This document shows positions 56,074 to 64,000 of a DNA stretch of 64,000 nt, in pieces (positions within the stretch are counted from its first letter, which is position 1; every line of letters begins with the position of its first letter). Below the pieces are notes generated by a model. The model was given only the letters and a program-made list of their open reading frames with translations, was not told the DNA's origin and searched no databases. The position numbers were made by a program, and so were the translations under genes. Origin of the DNA: Chlorobium sp. (GTDB lineage: Bacteria; Bacteroidota; Chlorobiia; Chlorobiales; Chlorobiaceae); assembly GCA_005862285.1 (NCBI GenBank), contig SZXW01000008.1, positions 1 to 64,000 of the forward strand, given 5' to 3'.

Positions 56074-56849
56074 AGCCTCGCCCCTCCTGAAATCTCGATG
56101 ATCTGCCCCGTGATGAACGAAGCATCGTCAGAAGCGAGGAACAATGCGCATTTCGCAACATCATCCGGTGTTGCAACCCGTCCGAGGGGATATCGCCGGG
56201 CACAATCATTACGGAGCATCTCCCACCTTTCCTCACCGAGCGCCCTGACAAACGCCGGCACTTCGACAAGTGCCGGAGCGAGGGCATTGACGGTAATGCC
56301 AAAGCGGCCGAGCGACATGGCAAGCGACCGGGTGAAAGCAAAAATTCCGCCTTTTGATGCCGAATAGGTAAACTGGTTCGGGCTTCCACGGTAAACCAGC
56401 GAACTCATGTTGACGATTTTTCCGGAAGCTTGCGGCTTCATGATCCTTGCTGCCTCACGGCAGGAAATGATGCATGATTTCAGGTTCAGATCGATATTTG
56501 CGCTCATTCTGAGGTAATCGATCTGCTCGACATCTGAAGCCGGCTCACAATCGCCGCCGGCAATATTGACTACAGTGTCAAGCTTTCCGTATCGGACGGA
56601 TATCTCGTGGTACAAAGAAACGATATCATCCTCCCGGGTGACATCAGCTTTCACGAACATTCCTTTACCGCCGTCCCGTTCAATCATATCGAGCGTTTCC
56701 ATGCAGCTGTCCGCATTGATATCGCTTGCGATAACCTCTGCACCTTCCCGGGCGAAACAAAGTGCTGCAGCCCGCCCTATTCCGCCTGCAGCACCCGTGA
56801 CAAGTGCAATTCTGTCAGAAAGCCTCATGATCGTTGATGTTATAGACAT
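56070..56849 (-). CDS. Short-chain dehydrogenase/reductase
   Basis: A 259-aa classical SDR using NAD(P)H. The cofactor motif TGAAGGIG spans 18-25, followed by the acidic SDIN in VIASDINAD (NAD preference likely). The NAG motif appears as NIAGG, and the catalytic YSASK is near 160. C-terminal GQIIEISGGARL is typical. Substrate unknown; FabG-like 3-oxoacyl reductases share this pattern. An internal ATG at 56828 is an alternative start. The stop overlaps the DUF2784 start. Confidence 0.85.
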   Translation of the reverse strand: MSITSTIMRLSDRIALVTGAAGGIGRAAALCFAREGAEVIASDINADSCMETLDMIERDGGKGMFVKADVTREDDIVSLYHEISVRYGKLDTVVNIAGGDCEPASDVEQIDYLRMSANIDLNLKSCIISCREAARIMKPQASGKIVNMSSLVYRGSPNQFTYSASKGGIFAFTRSLAMSLGRFGITVNALAPALVEVPAFVRALGEERWEMLRNDCARRYPLGRVATPDDVAKCALFLASDDASFITGQIIEISGGARL

Positions 56850-56954
56850 TTATCCCCAAAAATCTGCCATACAAAAAAGGCAGGGTGTTTCAACTTAATA
56901 ACGGTCTTTCCTCTATCAGAAACCCGCGGCAATGATCTGAGCAGTGAACCGGCT

Positions 56955-57824
56955 TCAGGAAAAAACCGGAATTCTCTTCCTTTCCGAAGCGCAACTTGCA
57001 AACAGTTTGAATCCCATAAGGCTGGTCATGGATTGAACTGCACAATTTATTCTGCCTATGAAGAGATCGAGGTCGGTGACTTCGTTAGTTGCATCCGCAG
57101 CGGCATGCTCCATGAACTCGAGAAATTGCTGATAACGCATATCACCGATTCTCGATGACCAGGAGAGATCCGAAATTCTGAAAGCGCATAACGATTCGTC
57201 AATCACATAAAGGTACCCGTGCTTGAGAATCTGCAGCCAGAAATCGAGATCGATGGTATAGGGTATGATCGCACTGTAACCGGACAGTTTATCGATCAGA
57301 TCTGCACGATAAAGGCCGCATACCGGCTCACCGATTATATTGGTACCCATACGGATCATTTTTCTGACAACTTCAACCGGGGCCTTCCTTCCCTCATCGA
57401 CAAAATTGACCTTCTTGATCAATACCTTTCCTTCCGGATCGATGATCGTACGCTGGCAAGTAACGAGGCTCAAACCTGTATTGACCGGGTCTTCAAAAAC
57501 TGCAACCTGTTTCTCGAGGCATTCAGGATAAAGTATATCGTCCCCGCAGACAAGCTTTACATATTTCCCTCTTATACTGCTTATCGCCTTGTTCCAGTTC
57601 TTTTCAGGACCGAGATTCACATCGTTCCGGTAAATCCTGATCCTGCTATCTGAAAATGATTTCGCTATCTCGTAAGATCCATCCGTTGAATTATCGTCAT
57701 AGACAAGCAGCTCGAAATCGGAAAAAGACTGTGCGAGTATTGAATTAATTGTTTCCTCTATAAACCGTGCATTGTTGTACATCGGAATAGTAACCGTCAC
57801 ATAAGGCCTGTCAAGCATAACCAT
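56955..57824 (-). CDS. Glycosyltransferase family 2
   Basis: A 289-aa GT-A fold transferase. The donor-binding strand [22 protein letters not shown] and the [12 protein letters not shown] motif (DD/DxD-type) are near the N-terminus, with [15 protein letters not shown] as the DxD-containing segment. It transfers a sugar from a nucleotide sugar to a lipid, protein or polysaccharide; the acceptor is unknown. The ATG at 57824 has GGGGGG seven bases before; a longer frame start at 57848 has none. It is alone between two membrane genes. Confidence 0.82.
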   Translation of the reverse strand: MVMLDRPYVTVTIPMYNNARFIEETINSILAQSFSDFELLVYDDNSTDGSYEIAKSFSDSRIRIYRNDVNLGPEKNWNKAISSIRGKYVKLVCGDDILYPECLEKQVAVFEDPVNTGLSLVTCQRTIIDPEGKVLIKKVNFVDEGRKAPVEVVRKMIRMGTNIIGEPVCGLYRADLIDKLSGYSAIIPYTIDLDFWLQILKHGYLYVIDESLCAFRISDLSWSSRIGDMRYQQFLEFMEHAAADATNEVTDLDLFIGRINCAVQSMTSLMGFKLFASCASERKRIPVFS

Positions 57825-57924
57825 ATCTATGCCCCCCTTCTTGAACATCCTGCTTCAACTGTCTTTATTGTCATAATTTACATCTTTATTATCAATTTCA
57901 CCCGTTTGTCCGGCTATTCTTCGG

Positions 57925-59202
57925 TCATTCTGCATACAGCTCCGTTCGAAGGTTGAGGTTAGTAAAAATTACCGAACATCCGAATATAAATCCTGCAATT
58001 GCAAGCAGCAGATCGTTATAAAGAAAAAATGCCACCAATACTGCTGTAGCTGAAAGCAGCATCATTGCCAGCTGCCTGAAAGCCCGTTTCATGCTCCTTT
58101 CCCCGAGCATCGACGAAAGCCCGTCCTCACTTCGAAGCATGTCAAGCGAATTGGTACGTACGATGGATGGAAGGACGATGTAGAGCATTCCGGTGAAAGA
58201 AAAGGTGATCCAGCCGAGCAGTGCCGCATGGGTGTGCGAATGGTAAATCCACATACGCAGGTAAGGAAGCGGAGGCTTTGTGCCGAAAGGGACCCCTTTC
58301 AGAAAATAGATATTCATGATCCCGTATGCGCTCGTGGCTAAAAGCAGGGCGAGGCCGCTGAGCATGAAGGCAAGGCCGGGATGCCTGAACTGTGTTCTAA
58401 AAAAATGATAAAGATAGACAGTAAAGCTCACGAGAATGGCGATGACACCGAACATCAGCAGATGGCTGATCAGCATCATACCGAGATAGTAGCCTGCAAG
58501 GATGACGACAAGAAAAACAAGCACGCCCCCGACAAAGATATAAAACCAGATGCTGAAAAGTTTTTTTGCAAGCTCCTTTTTTGACGACCTGCTCCATGCA
58601 TATGCATAGATGAACCCCATCACGCTGATGCTCAGGGGAAACGATGAACCGAGAAAATATGACGACTGAGTGACAAAAAAAGGGATTATCGAAAAATCAG
58701 GGAAAGCCTCCTTGAGGCCAAGGGTAAACAGTCCGAGGTTTGCAACCAGAAGAAACAGTACATCGAAAATATAATATCGTACAGATACCTCTTTCCAGAT
58801 ACTGGCAATCGAAAGCGTGGTGAAAATCTCCCTGAGCGGTCCTGTGACAACAATCATAAGCAGCAAACCCGTCAGCGCCTTCAGGAGAGGCCAGTCCATG
58901 AACACAGCGAGGGTAATCATGCAGAGCGAAAGCAGTACGGTTGCTATATAGCGCATCTGCTTTTTCGGAATGATCTTCAGTTCGGGATAGATCGAGGATG
59001 TCAGGTAGCGGTTGAAAACCAGGATCGCAAGATTGCCGAAGCCTGTGAAAAATATATACGGATGGAGCTTCAGGAGAAACATGCTGCCGGCAATTGTCCC
59101 CGCAGCTCCAAGCAGCGCAGCAACGGCAATAACCGCTACAGAGATGTAAAGGAAGAACCGGGCGACCCTGCTCAGATCGCCGTTGTTATATGGCTGATTC
59201 AT
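57925..59202 (-). CDS. Polytopic membrane protein with His-rich TM motif
   Basis: A 425-aa integral membrane protein with about twelve hydrophobic segments. The phrase WIYHSHTHAALLGWITF late in the sequence recalls the heme-copper oxidase subunit I and NorB class (two histidines in a membrane helix followed by H..LLGW), and HPYIFFTGFGNLAIL is near the N-terminus. This resemblance is weak and the catalytic copper ligands are not evident. The gene ends overlapping the DoxX-like gene by 4 bases (59199-59202). A redox or gas-handling membrane role is speculative. Confidence 0.55.
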   Translation of the reverse strand: MNQPYNNGDLSRVARFFLYISVAVIAVAALLGAAGTIAGSMFLLKLHPYIFFTGFGNLAILVFNRYLTSSIYPELKIIPKKQMRYIATVLLSLCMITLAVFMDWPLLKALTGLLLMIVVTGPLREIFTTLSIASIWKEVSVRYYIFDVLFLLVANLGLFTLGLKEAFPDFSIIPFFVTQSSYFLGSSFPLSISVMGFIYAYAWSRSSKKELAKKLFSIWFYIFVGGVLVFLVVILAGYYLGMMLISHLLMFGVIAILVSFTVYLYHFFRTQFRHPGLAFMLSGLALLLATSAYGIMNIYFLKGVPFGTKPPLPYLRMWIYHSHTHAALLGWITFSFTGMLYIVLPSIVRTNSLDMLRSEDGLSSMLGERSMKRAFRQLAMMLLSATAVLVAFFLYNDLLLAIAGFIFGCSVIFTNLNLRTELYAE

Positions 59203-59603
59203 CGAGCTTCATGGTTTCTTGTTTTTTTCAGTTCGATCAGTGCAATAAGAGAAAGCGCGATCAGCGACAGGTTCAGAGTCAGGGGATTGAACGGCAATGT
59301 AAACATCTCCCGTTCAAACAGCAAAACATACAGCAACAGCCCTGACAGGGTAACGATATTGAGCCAGAACACCCAGTCCCATAAAGCTATGAGCAGAAAA
59401 AGCCCGAAAACGATTTCACCTGCACCCATCCAGGTAACTGCGGTACAGGCCCATTGATATACCGGTATAAGATGGCCGAGCAGTTCGATCTCGCCGCGGC
59501 TCTGACAGACGATTTTAGGCACGGCACCCTGGTAAATCCATGAAAAGGCAAGAGCTGCACGGCATATTATCAATACCAACGTATTTTTCGATTGAAAATT
59601 CAT
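59199..59603 (-). CDS. DoxX-like membrane protein
   Basis: A 134-aa inner-membrane protein with four hydrophobic segments. ALAFSWIYQGAVPKIV near residue 20 is typical of the DoxX-like family (PF13781 type), followed by AVTWMGAGEIVFGLFLLIAL and LLYVLLFEREMF. The longer frame to 59819 runs through the adjacent RND gene and is not supported; the ATG at 59603 is chosen. It ends 4 bases into the start of the membrane protein gene downstream, so they are coupled. Role unknown. Confidence 0.7.
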   Translation of the reverse strand: MNFQSKNTLVLIICRAALAFSWIYQGAVPKIVCQSRGEIELLGHLIPVYQWACTAVTWMGAGEIVFGLFLLIALWDWVFWLNIVTLSGLLLYVLLFEREMFTLPFNPLTLNLSLIALSLIALIELKKTRNHEAR

Positions 59604-59691
59604 CAGGCAAGATCTATTTAATTGAGGTTCCCGTGTAGTTAAAGATACACAGAGGCGGAACGAAATGCAGTCCTGAAGATAAAATAAACGT

Positions 59692-62600
59692 TCAGAACCT
59701 GGATTTCTTCCAGTTGAGGACTTTGGTCCGGAGCCGGTCAAACCAGACGTAAACAACAGGAACAACCAGAAGCGTAAGGAACATGGAGCTTGAAAGACCA
59801 CCGACAAGCGCGACGGCAAGGCCGGATTTCCACTCCGACCCAGAACTTCTCGATAATGCGATTGGGAGGAGCCCGAAAATCAGAGTCAGTGTCGTCATGA
59901 GGATGGGACGCAGACGTTCTTTTCCTGCTTCAATGATCGAGGAAGCGAGTTCCAACCCTTCCGACCGGAATTTGTTAATGAAATCGACAAGCAGAATAGC
60001 ATTTTTACCGACCAGTCCAACCAGCATGATAATGCCGAGAATCGTAAAAATACTGAGGGACTTTCCTGTCAGTGCAAGCGCGCACAGAGCCCCGATGATG
60101 GCAAGAGGAATCGAGAACATGACAACCATCGGCCAGACATAGGAATCGTACAGCGCCACCATGATCAGGTAGACAAAAATGATGGCAACCATGAATGCCG
60201 TCAGGAGGGTCGAAAAAGATTCCCCCTGTCTTTTCAGGTCAGATTCGTAGGCATAGGAAACCGTTGAAGTCATCACACCTTTCTTTTTCATGTTCGCAAT
60301 GATCCGTTCGATCTCCTGACCGACACTTCCGACGGGACGATCGATCACCTGGGCTTTCACCCAGACCGCATTGTTGCGGTTGCGGCGCTGCAGCTGCGTG
60401 TATCCCCTTTCCTGCTCGAAGCTCGCAAACTGGCCGAGACGAACCAGATCGCCGGCCTTTGTACGAAAGACGATATTCTCGAGAAGTGAAGTGTTGTGCC
60501 GATATGCTTCGTCGAGAATAACCCTGATATCATATTCGTCCTGGCCTTCACGGTACTTGCCGGATTCGTCGCCGGAATAGGCGGTCCTCATGGCGGCCCC
60601 GACATCGGCAATGGTGAGACCGAAAGAAGCCATCTTTTCACGATCGATATGTACCCTCATTTCGGGACTGCCAAGCGCTGATGTGAGCTTGACATCAGCA
60701 GTTCCCGGAACGGTCTTGAGGCTGTCCTTCAACGCTTCCGCCACATGCGAAACCTGGCTCCTGACCGGCCCGCTGATAATCACCATCACAGGAGTGTCGT
60801 TCGCGGTTCCGAATATTCCGATAGGATTTATGCTCGCTTTCAGGCCGGGAATCTCTTTGAGATCTTTCCTGATCGACTGCATGATTTCATCCGTGGAGCG
60901 TTTTCTCTCCTCCTTCGGCAAAAGAGCTACATTGAGCTGGGAAATATTGTCGGCGCTCTGATTGTAGAATCCTTCGGTGGATGCACCGACATTTGCGAGC
61001 ACTTTGCGAACCTCAGGCATGGAAGCAAGCCGGCGTTCGAGCATTCTGGTGAGCCTGTTGGTATCCTGCTGACGGGTACCGGGCTCGAGTTCGAGCATGA
61101 CGGAAAACTCCCCCCTGTCGGAAACGGAAATGAACTCGCCGCCTATAAGGCCAAGGGCAGGAAGGCTGAATGAAGCGAAAAGAAGAAAGATCGCACTGAA
61201 AAAAACTTTTCGGGGGTTGTCGAGGCTCCAGCGGAGCAGCGTCAGGTAATACTCGGTGAATCGCTGGTAATTGCGCTCGAAAGCGATGGCGAAACGCTCC
61301 ATGAGGTTCCGGCCTTCGAAATGTTCGACCTTCGAGAACCTCGAGGCAAGCAGCGGAGTGATTGTAAATGAAACCAGGAGACTGACCAGGGTGGATATTA
61401 CCATGACAACGGAAAATTCACGAAGGATATTGCCCACGAGCCCGCTCACGAGAGAAAGCGGAAGAAAAACGACGACATCGACCAGAGTTATGGAAAGCGC
61501 CGTGAATCCGATCTCGTTCCTGCCCGTAAGAGCTGCCTGCCGGGGCTCGTCACCCTTTTCGAGATGCCTGTAGATGTTTTCGAGTACGACGATCGAATCG
61601 TCGACGAGCACACCGACAACCAGAGAGAGTGATAGCAGGGTCATGAGGTTCAGGGAAAACCCGAACACATACATACCGATAAAAGTCGTGATGAGCGAGG
61701 TCGGAATGGAGACCATCACAATCAGGGAGTTGCGGAGACTGTGCAGGAAAAGCAGCATCACAAGAGCGACAAGTACGATCGCTATGAAAAGGTCATGCTG
61801 GACGGCCGTGACCGCATCGATCGTGAAAGTCGATGCATCCTGCGCAATATCGAATTTGAGGTTCCTGTCCCTGTACAAATTTTCGAGCTTTGCAAGCGCA
61901 CTACGTGAAAGCCTGCTCACATCAACCGTATTGGCATCGCTCTGCTTCATGATCACGATGCCTACGGCGCTCCGTCCGTTCACCCTTGTCAACGTGGTGA
62001 CATCCTTGAATCCGTCTTCGACTTCCGCGACATCCCTCAAATAGACGGGACCGTTGGACGAATAGCGAAGCACGAGGTCTTTAAGCTCTTCGAGGCTCGA
62101 GAATTTACCGGCAAGCCTAACCACAAACTGTCTGTCCCTGTCCTTGATTTTCCCGGTCGGAAAATCGAGATTCGCCTTGCCGACTTCCTTGAGCACATCT
62201 GAAATGGTCAATCCGTAACTTTCAATGCGGTCCGGATCGACATTCACCCTTATCTCCCGTTCCCTTCCTCCTATCAGGTAAACTTCACCGACTCCGGCAA
62301 CACTGGAGAGAACCGGTTTCACATCGTCCTTCAGCATGGTGTAGAATTCCGTGTCCGAAAGAGAAGATGTCGCACCTATTCGAAGCACTGGTACCTCGTC
62401 GAGCGCAAAACGTGTAACGACAGGCTCCTTCACATCGTCAGGAAGGCGGCCGCGCGCCTCGTTGACCTTCCGTTGCGTGTCCTGCAGCGACTTGTCGATA
62501 TTGGCGGAATTGGAGAACTCGATAGTGACGACCGACAGACCCTCGGTAGAAGTTGAGGTTATGGCACTGATCTTTTCAATAGCCGATACAGCTTCCTCCA

Positions 62601-62799
62601 CAGGTTTCGTGACCGAGGCCTCGACTTCGGAGGGAGATGCTCCGGGATAACCTGTGGAAATGGTCACCACAGGAGGAGACATCTTGGGCAGCAGTTCATA
62701 TTTCAGCTGGCCGTAACTGAAGAGGCCAAGAATGGCAAGTACGGTAAAAAGGACGACAATAAGCGTCGGCCGTTTTATGGAGAGCTCCGTAAGCGTCAT
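59692..62799 (-). CDS. RND efflux transporter permease (HAE1 family)
   Basis: A 1035-aa hydrophobe/amphiphile efflux pump that exports drugs or lipids using the proton gradient. The N-terminus (MTLTELSIKRPTLIVVLFTVLAILGLFSY...PPVVTISTGYPGASPSEVEASV) and the internal GVLVDDSIVVLENIYRHLEKG (carrying the proton-relay Asp pair) are diagnostic, together with LIGGEFISVSDRGEFSV and the C-terminal MLVGLVGKNAILLVDF. Twelve transmembrane helices and two large periplasmic loops are expected. It is cotranscribed with the membrane-fusion protein upstream, overlapping it by 4 bases (ATGA). Confidence 0.94.
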   Translation of the reverse strand: MTLTELSIKRPTLIVVLFTVLAILGLFSYGQLKYELLPKMSPPVVTISTGYPGASPSEVEASVTKPVEEAVSAIEKISAITSTSTEGLSVVTIEFSNSANIDKSLQDTQRKVNEARGRLPDDVKEPVVTRFALDEVPVLRIGATSSLSDTEFYTMLKDDVKPVLSSVAGVGEVYLIGGREREIRVNVDPDRIESYGLTISDVLKEVGKANLDFPTGKIKDRDRQFVVRLAGKFSSLEELKDLVLRYSSNGPVYLRDVAEVEDGFKDVTTLTRVNGRSAVGIVIMKQSDANTVDVSRLSRSALAKLENLYRDRNLKFDIAQDASTFTIDAVTAVQHDLFIAIVLVALVMLLFLHSLRNSLIVMVSIPTSLITTFIGMYVFGFSLNLMTLLSLSLVVGVLVDDSIVVLENIYRHLEKGDEPRQAALTGRNEIGFTALSITLVDVVVFLPLSLVSGLVGNILREFSVVMVISTLVSLLVSFTITPLLASRFSKVEHFEGRNLMERFAIAFERNYQRFTEYYLTLLRWSLDNPRKVFFSAIFLLFASFSLPALGLIGGEFISVSDRGEFSVMLELEPGTRQQDTNRLTRMLERRLASMPEVRKVLANVGASTEGFYNQSADNISQLNVALLPKEERKRSTDEIMQSIRKDLKEIPGLKASINPIGIFGTANDTPVMVIISGPVRSQVSHVAEALKDSLKTVPGTADVKLTSALGSPEMRVHIDREKMASFGLTIADVGAAMRTAYSGDESGKYREGQDEYDIRVILDEAYRHNTSLLENIVFRTKAGDLVRLGQFASFEQERGYTQLQRRNRNNAVWVKAQVIDRPVGSVGQEIERIIANMKKKGVMTSTVSYAYESDLKRQGESFSTLLTAFMVAIIFVYLIMVALYDSYVWPMVVMFSIPLAIIGALCALALTGKSLSIFTILGIIMLVGLVGKNAILLVDFINKFRSEGLELASSIIEAGKERLRPILMTTLTLIFGLLPIALSRSSGSEWKSGLAVALVGGLSSSMFLTLLVVPVVYVWFDRLRTKVLNWKKSRF

Positions 62800-63899
62800 G
62801 GAGCGGCGGGCTTTGCTTTTCGGTCGATGATGACAACTGCGGCACCATTCTGCAGCTCGTCCTGGCCGCTTACGACAACGCTGTCGGATGGGGAAAGTCC
62901 TTCCAGCACCTCGATCCGCTGCTGGAGATCAAGGCCTGCAACAAGATGTTTCAGATAGGCTTTTCCATTGTGCACGATGTAGACTTCGGGTTTTCTTATG
63001 CCGGATACGAGCGCTGTCCTTGGAACAAGCAGTGCCTGTCGTTCTGTACCTCCGTTATAAATGACCCGCGCAAACATTCCTGACCTGAAACGGTTCCCCG
63101 ATGTATTGTCCATGAGAACTTCAACTTGATAGGTATGGTCCCTGCCCGCCTTGTCGCTGACCGCGTTTACCGTTCCCGAAAACTGCTCTTTAGGATACAG
63201 ATCGCTGGTAACTGCCAGAACATCTCCTTCCCTGAATTTCATGACCTGATGTTCGGGCACGAAAATGATGATCTTCACCCTGGACAGATCAAGCATATGA
63301 GCGACTTTCGTTCCTTCGCGAACAAGCTCTCCCTGCTCGACGAAACGGGAGGTGACAACCCCTGAAAAAGGAGCCTTTATCCGGGTATTGCTGTATTTCC
63401 TGCTCGCTGCGGTAAAATCGGCAAGGGCTTCCTCCCGCTGTAGCTGAATGGCCTCGAAGGAAGATAGGGAAACCGCTCCTTCGGCATGAAGGTTTTTATA
63501 ACGTTCGAAATCCCTGTTTGCCTGCTTGTAGTGAGCTTCCGCTTTCCGCAACAGAGCGGTCTGCAGTTCATTGTCTATCGTGAAAAGTGCTTCTGAAGCC
63601 TTTTTACGGTCACCCGGTGAAGCTGAAACAGTACGGACAAGGCCTTCCGATTCCGAATAGATATCAGCCTCCCTGAAAGCCTGTACAGTCCCTACGGTAC
63701 TGAAGCTGTCCCGAACCGCTGCTTTTGAAACCGGATCGACGGAAACGGGAATACGGTCAAAATATTTCCTGTCGATTGTTTTTTGCTTCTCGCGGGGTCG
63801 TAAAATAAAAACAAGCAGGATGCAAAGCAGCAATAAAGCAATAGAGTAAAGGAACTTATGCTTTTTGATCCTGTTGACTGTCGTTCTGAAAATATCCAT
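62796..63899 (-). CDS. RND periplasmic adaptor (membrane-fusion protein)
   Basis: A 367-aa adaptor linking the RND pump to an outer-membrane channel. The N-terminal membrane anchor (YSIALLLLCILLVFIL) is followed by lipoyl half-motifs (GTVQAFREADIYSESEGLV and IKAPFSGVVTSRFVEQGELV), a coiled-coil hairpin (ALLRKAEAHYKQANRDFERYKNL), and the beta-barrel/MP domains. It precedes the permease by 4 overlapping bases. The ATG at 63899 is chosen because the longer frame starts with TTG at 63905. No TolC-type gene is in the window. Confidence 0.92.
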   Translation of the reverse strand: MDIFRTTVNRIKKHKFLYSIALLLLCILLVFILRPREKQKTIDRKYFDRIPVSVDPVSKAAVRDSFSTVGTVQAFREADIYSESEGLVRTVSASPGDRKKASEALFTIDNELQTALLRKAEAHYKQANRDFERYKNLHAEGAVSLSSFEAIQLQREEALADFTAASRKYSNTRIKAPFSGVVTSRFVEQGELVREGTKVAHMLDLSRVKIIIFVPEHQVMKFREGDVLAVTSDLYPKEQFSGTVNAVSDKAGRDHTYQVEVLMDNTSGNRFRSGMFARVIYNGGTERQALLVPRTALVSGIRKPEVYIVHNGKAYLKHLVAGLDLQQRIEVLEGLSPSDSVVVSGQDELQNGAAVVIIDRKAKPAAP

Positions 63900-64000
63900 C
63901 GTCAAGCTGTTCTGCGCATTTTACAGAGAGGAAGCTCCATCCTTGTTCTATGCATTCCGGTGAAAAATATTTCCCCTCTGTGTCTGCTGCAATCTGAATA
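63900..64000. other. Window edge, possible 3' end of an upstream gene
   Basis: Two minus-strand frames read in from the edge without interruption. One ends in a TGA at 63903-63905 or nearby, two bases before the adaptor start, which would be typical of an operon junction. Neither shows a recognisable motif, so no gene is assigned. Confidence 0.25.

Overview
The window looks like ordinary chromosome from a green sulfur bacterium (Chlorobiaceae, Chlorobium-like). Base composition is close to 50% GC. The best lineage markers are a BchC-type bacteriochlorophyllide dehydrogenase (22386-23342), an HslV with the N-terminal extension I associate with this phylum, and several proteins I know only as Chlorobi-conserved hypotheticals. 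Oxygen and radical defence genes (Fe-type superoxide dismutase, Hcp hydroxylamine reductase, a Dps-like ferritin) fit an anaerobe. I found no rRNA, tRNA, CRISPR array, prophage or complete insertion sequence.

Region by region. 0.2-9 kb: a RidA-family protein, a tight thiamine cluster (TenI-like protein, ThiE, ThiD), then on the minus strand UDP-glucose dehydrogenase, a coiled-coil lipoprotein overlapping a lipase-like hydrolase, leucyl aminopeptidase and a DHH phosphoesterase. 9-15.5 kb (plus): rlmN, a hypothetical, adk with a clear terminator, priA, a DoxX-like membrane protein and a TPR protein. 15.5-20.2 kb (minus): a compact run DUF3109 protein-rpoN-hslV-hslU-aroQ. 20.5-26.8 kb (plus): radA, a small holin-like membrane protein, bchC, a two-gene nucleoside-type ABC transporter, a lysine-rich DUF2934 protein and a tiny membrane protein. 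26.8-36.2 kb: PASTA protein, polyprenyl diphosphate synthase, tatC, an esterase, coaE, lipoproteins, sodB, an RlmI-type methyltransferase, a HAD nucleotidase and a thioredoxin-TPR protein.

36.5-40.1 kb (minus) is the most coherent functional unit: an Rrf2-family Fe-S regulator with a perfect 19-bp palindrome just upstream, a two-cluster ferredoxin, a TPR protein and hcp, closed by a strong terminator. It looks like a nitrosative-stress operon. The TPR gene carries a 14-bp tandem duplication that shifts its last codons out of frame.

40.1-50.5 kb is the accessory, worn part. It holds a 57-aa gene with its own terminator, an IS3-type transposase remnant, a long gene-poor stretch, an exported isochorismatase-like hydrolase, an unusual methyltransferase, a His-rich zinc exporter, a novel LuxR-type coiled-coil regulator, a small outer-membrane barrel, a thioferritin-like Dps, a response-regulator remnant and a P-type ATPase lacking its N-terminus. 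50.5-64 kb (minus): a 1218-aa fused FAD/Fe-S oxidoreductase, an alpha/beta hydrolase, a DUF2784 membrane protein with an SDR, a glycosyltransferase, a large membrane protein with a DoxX-like partner, and an RND efflux pair.

I did not find a convincing new multi-gene system. The most useful unexpected items are the decayed elements around 38.3, 41.0 and 48.0-50.5 kb, the unannotated 57-aa gene, the structured intergenic stretch at 8.77-8.89 kb and the regulator at 45.4 kb.
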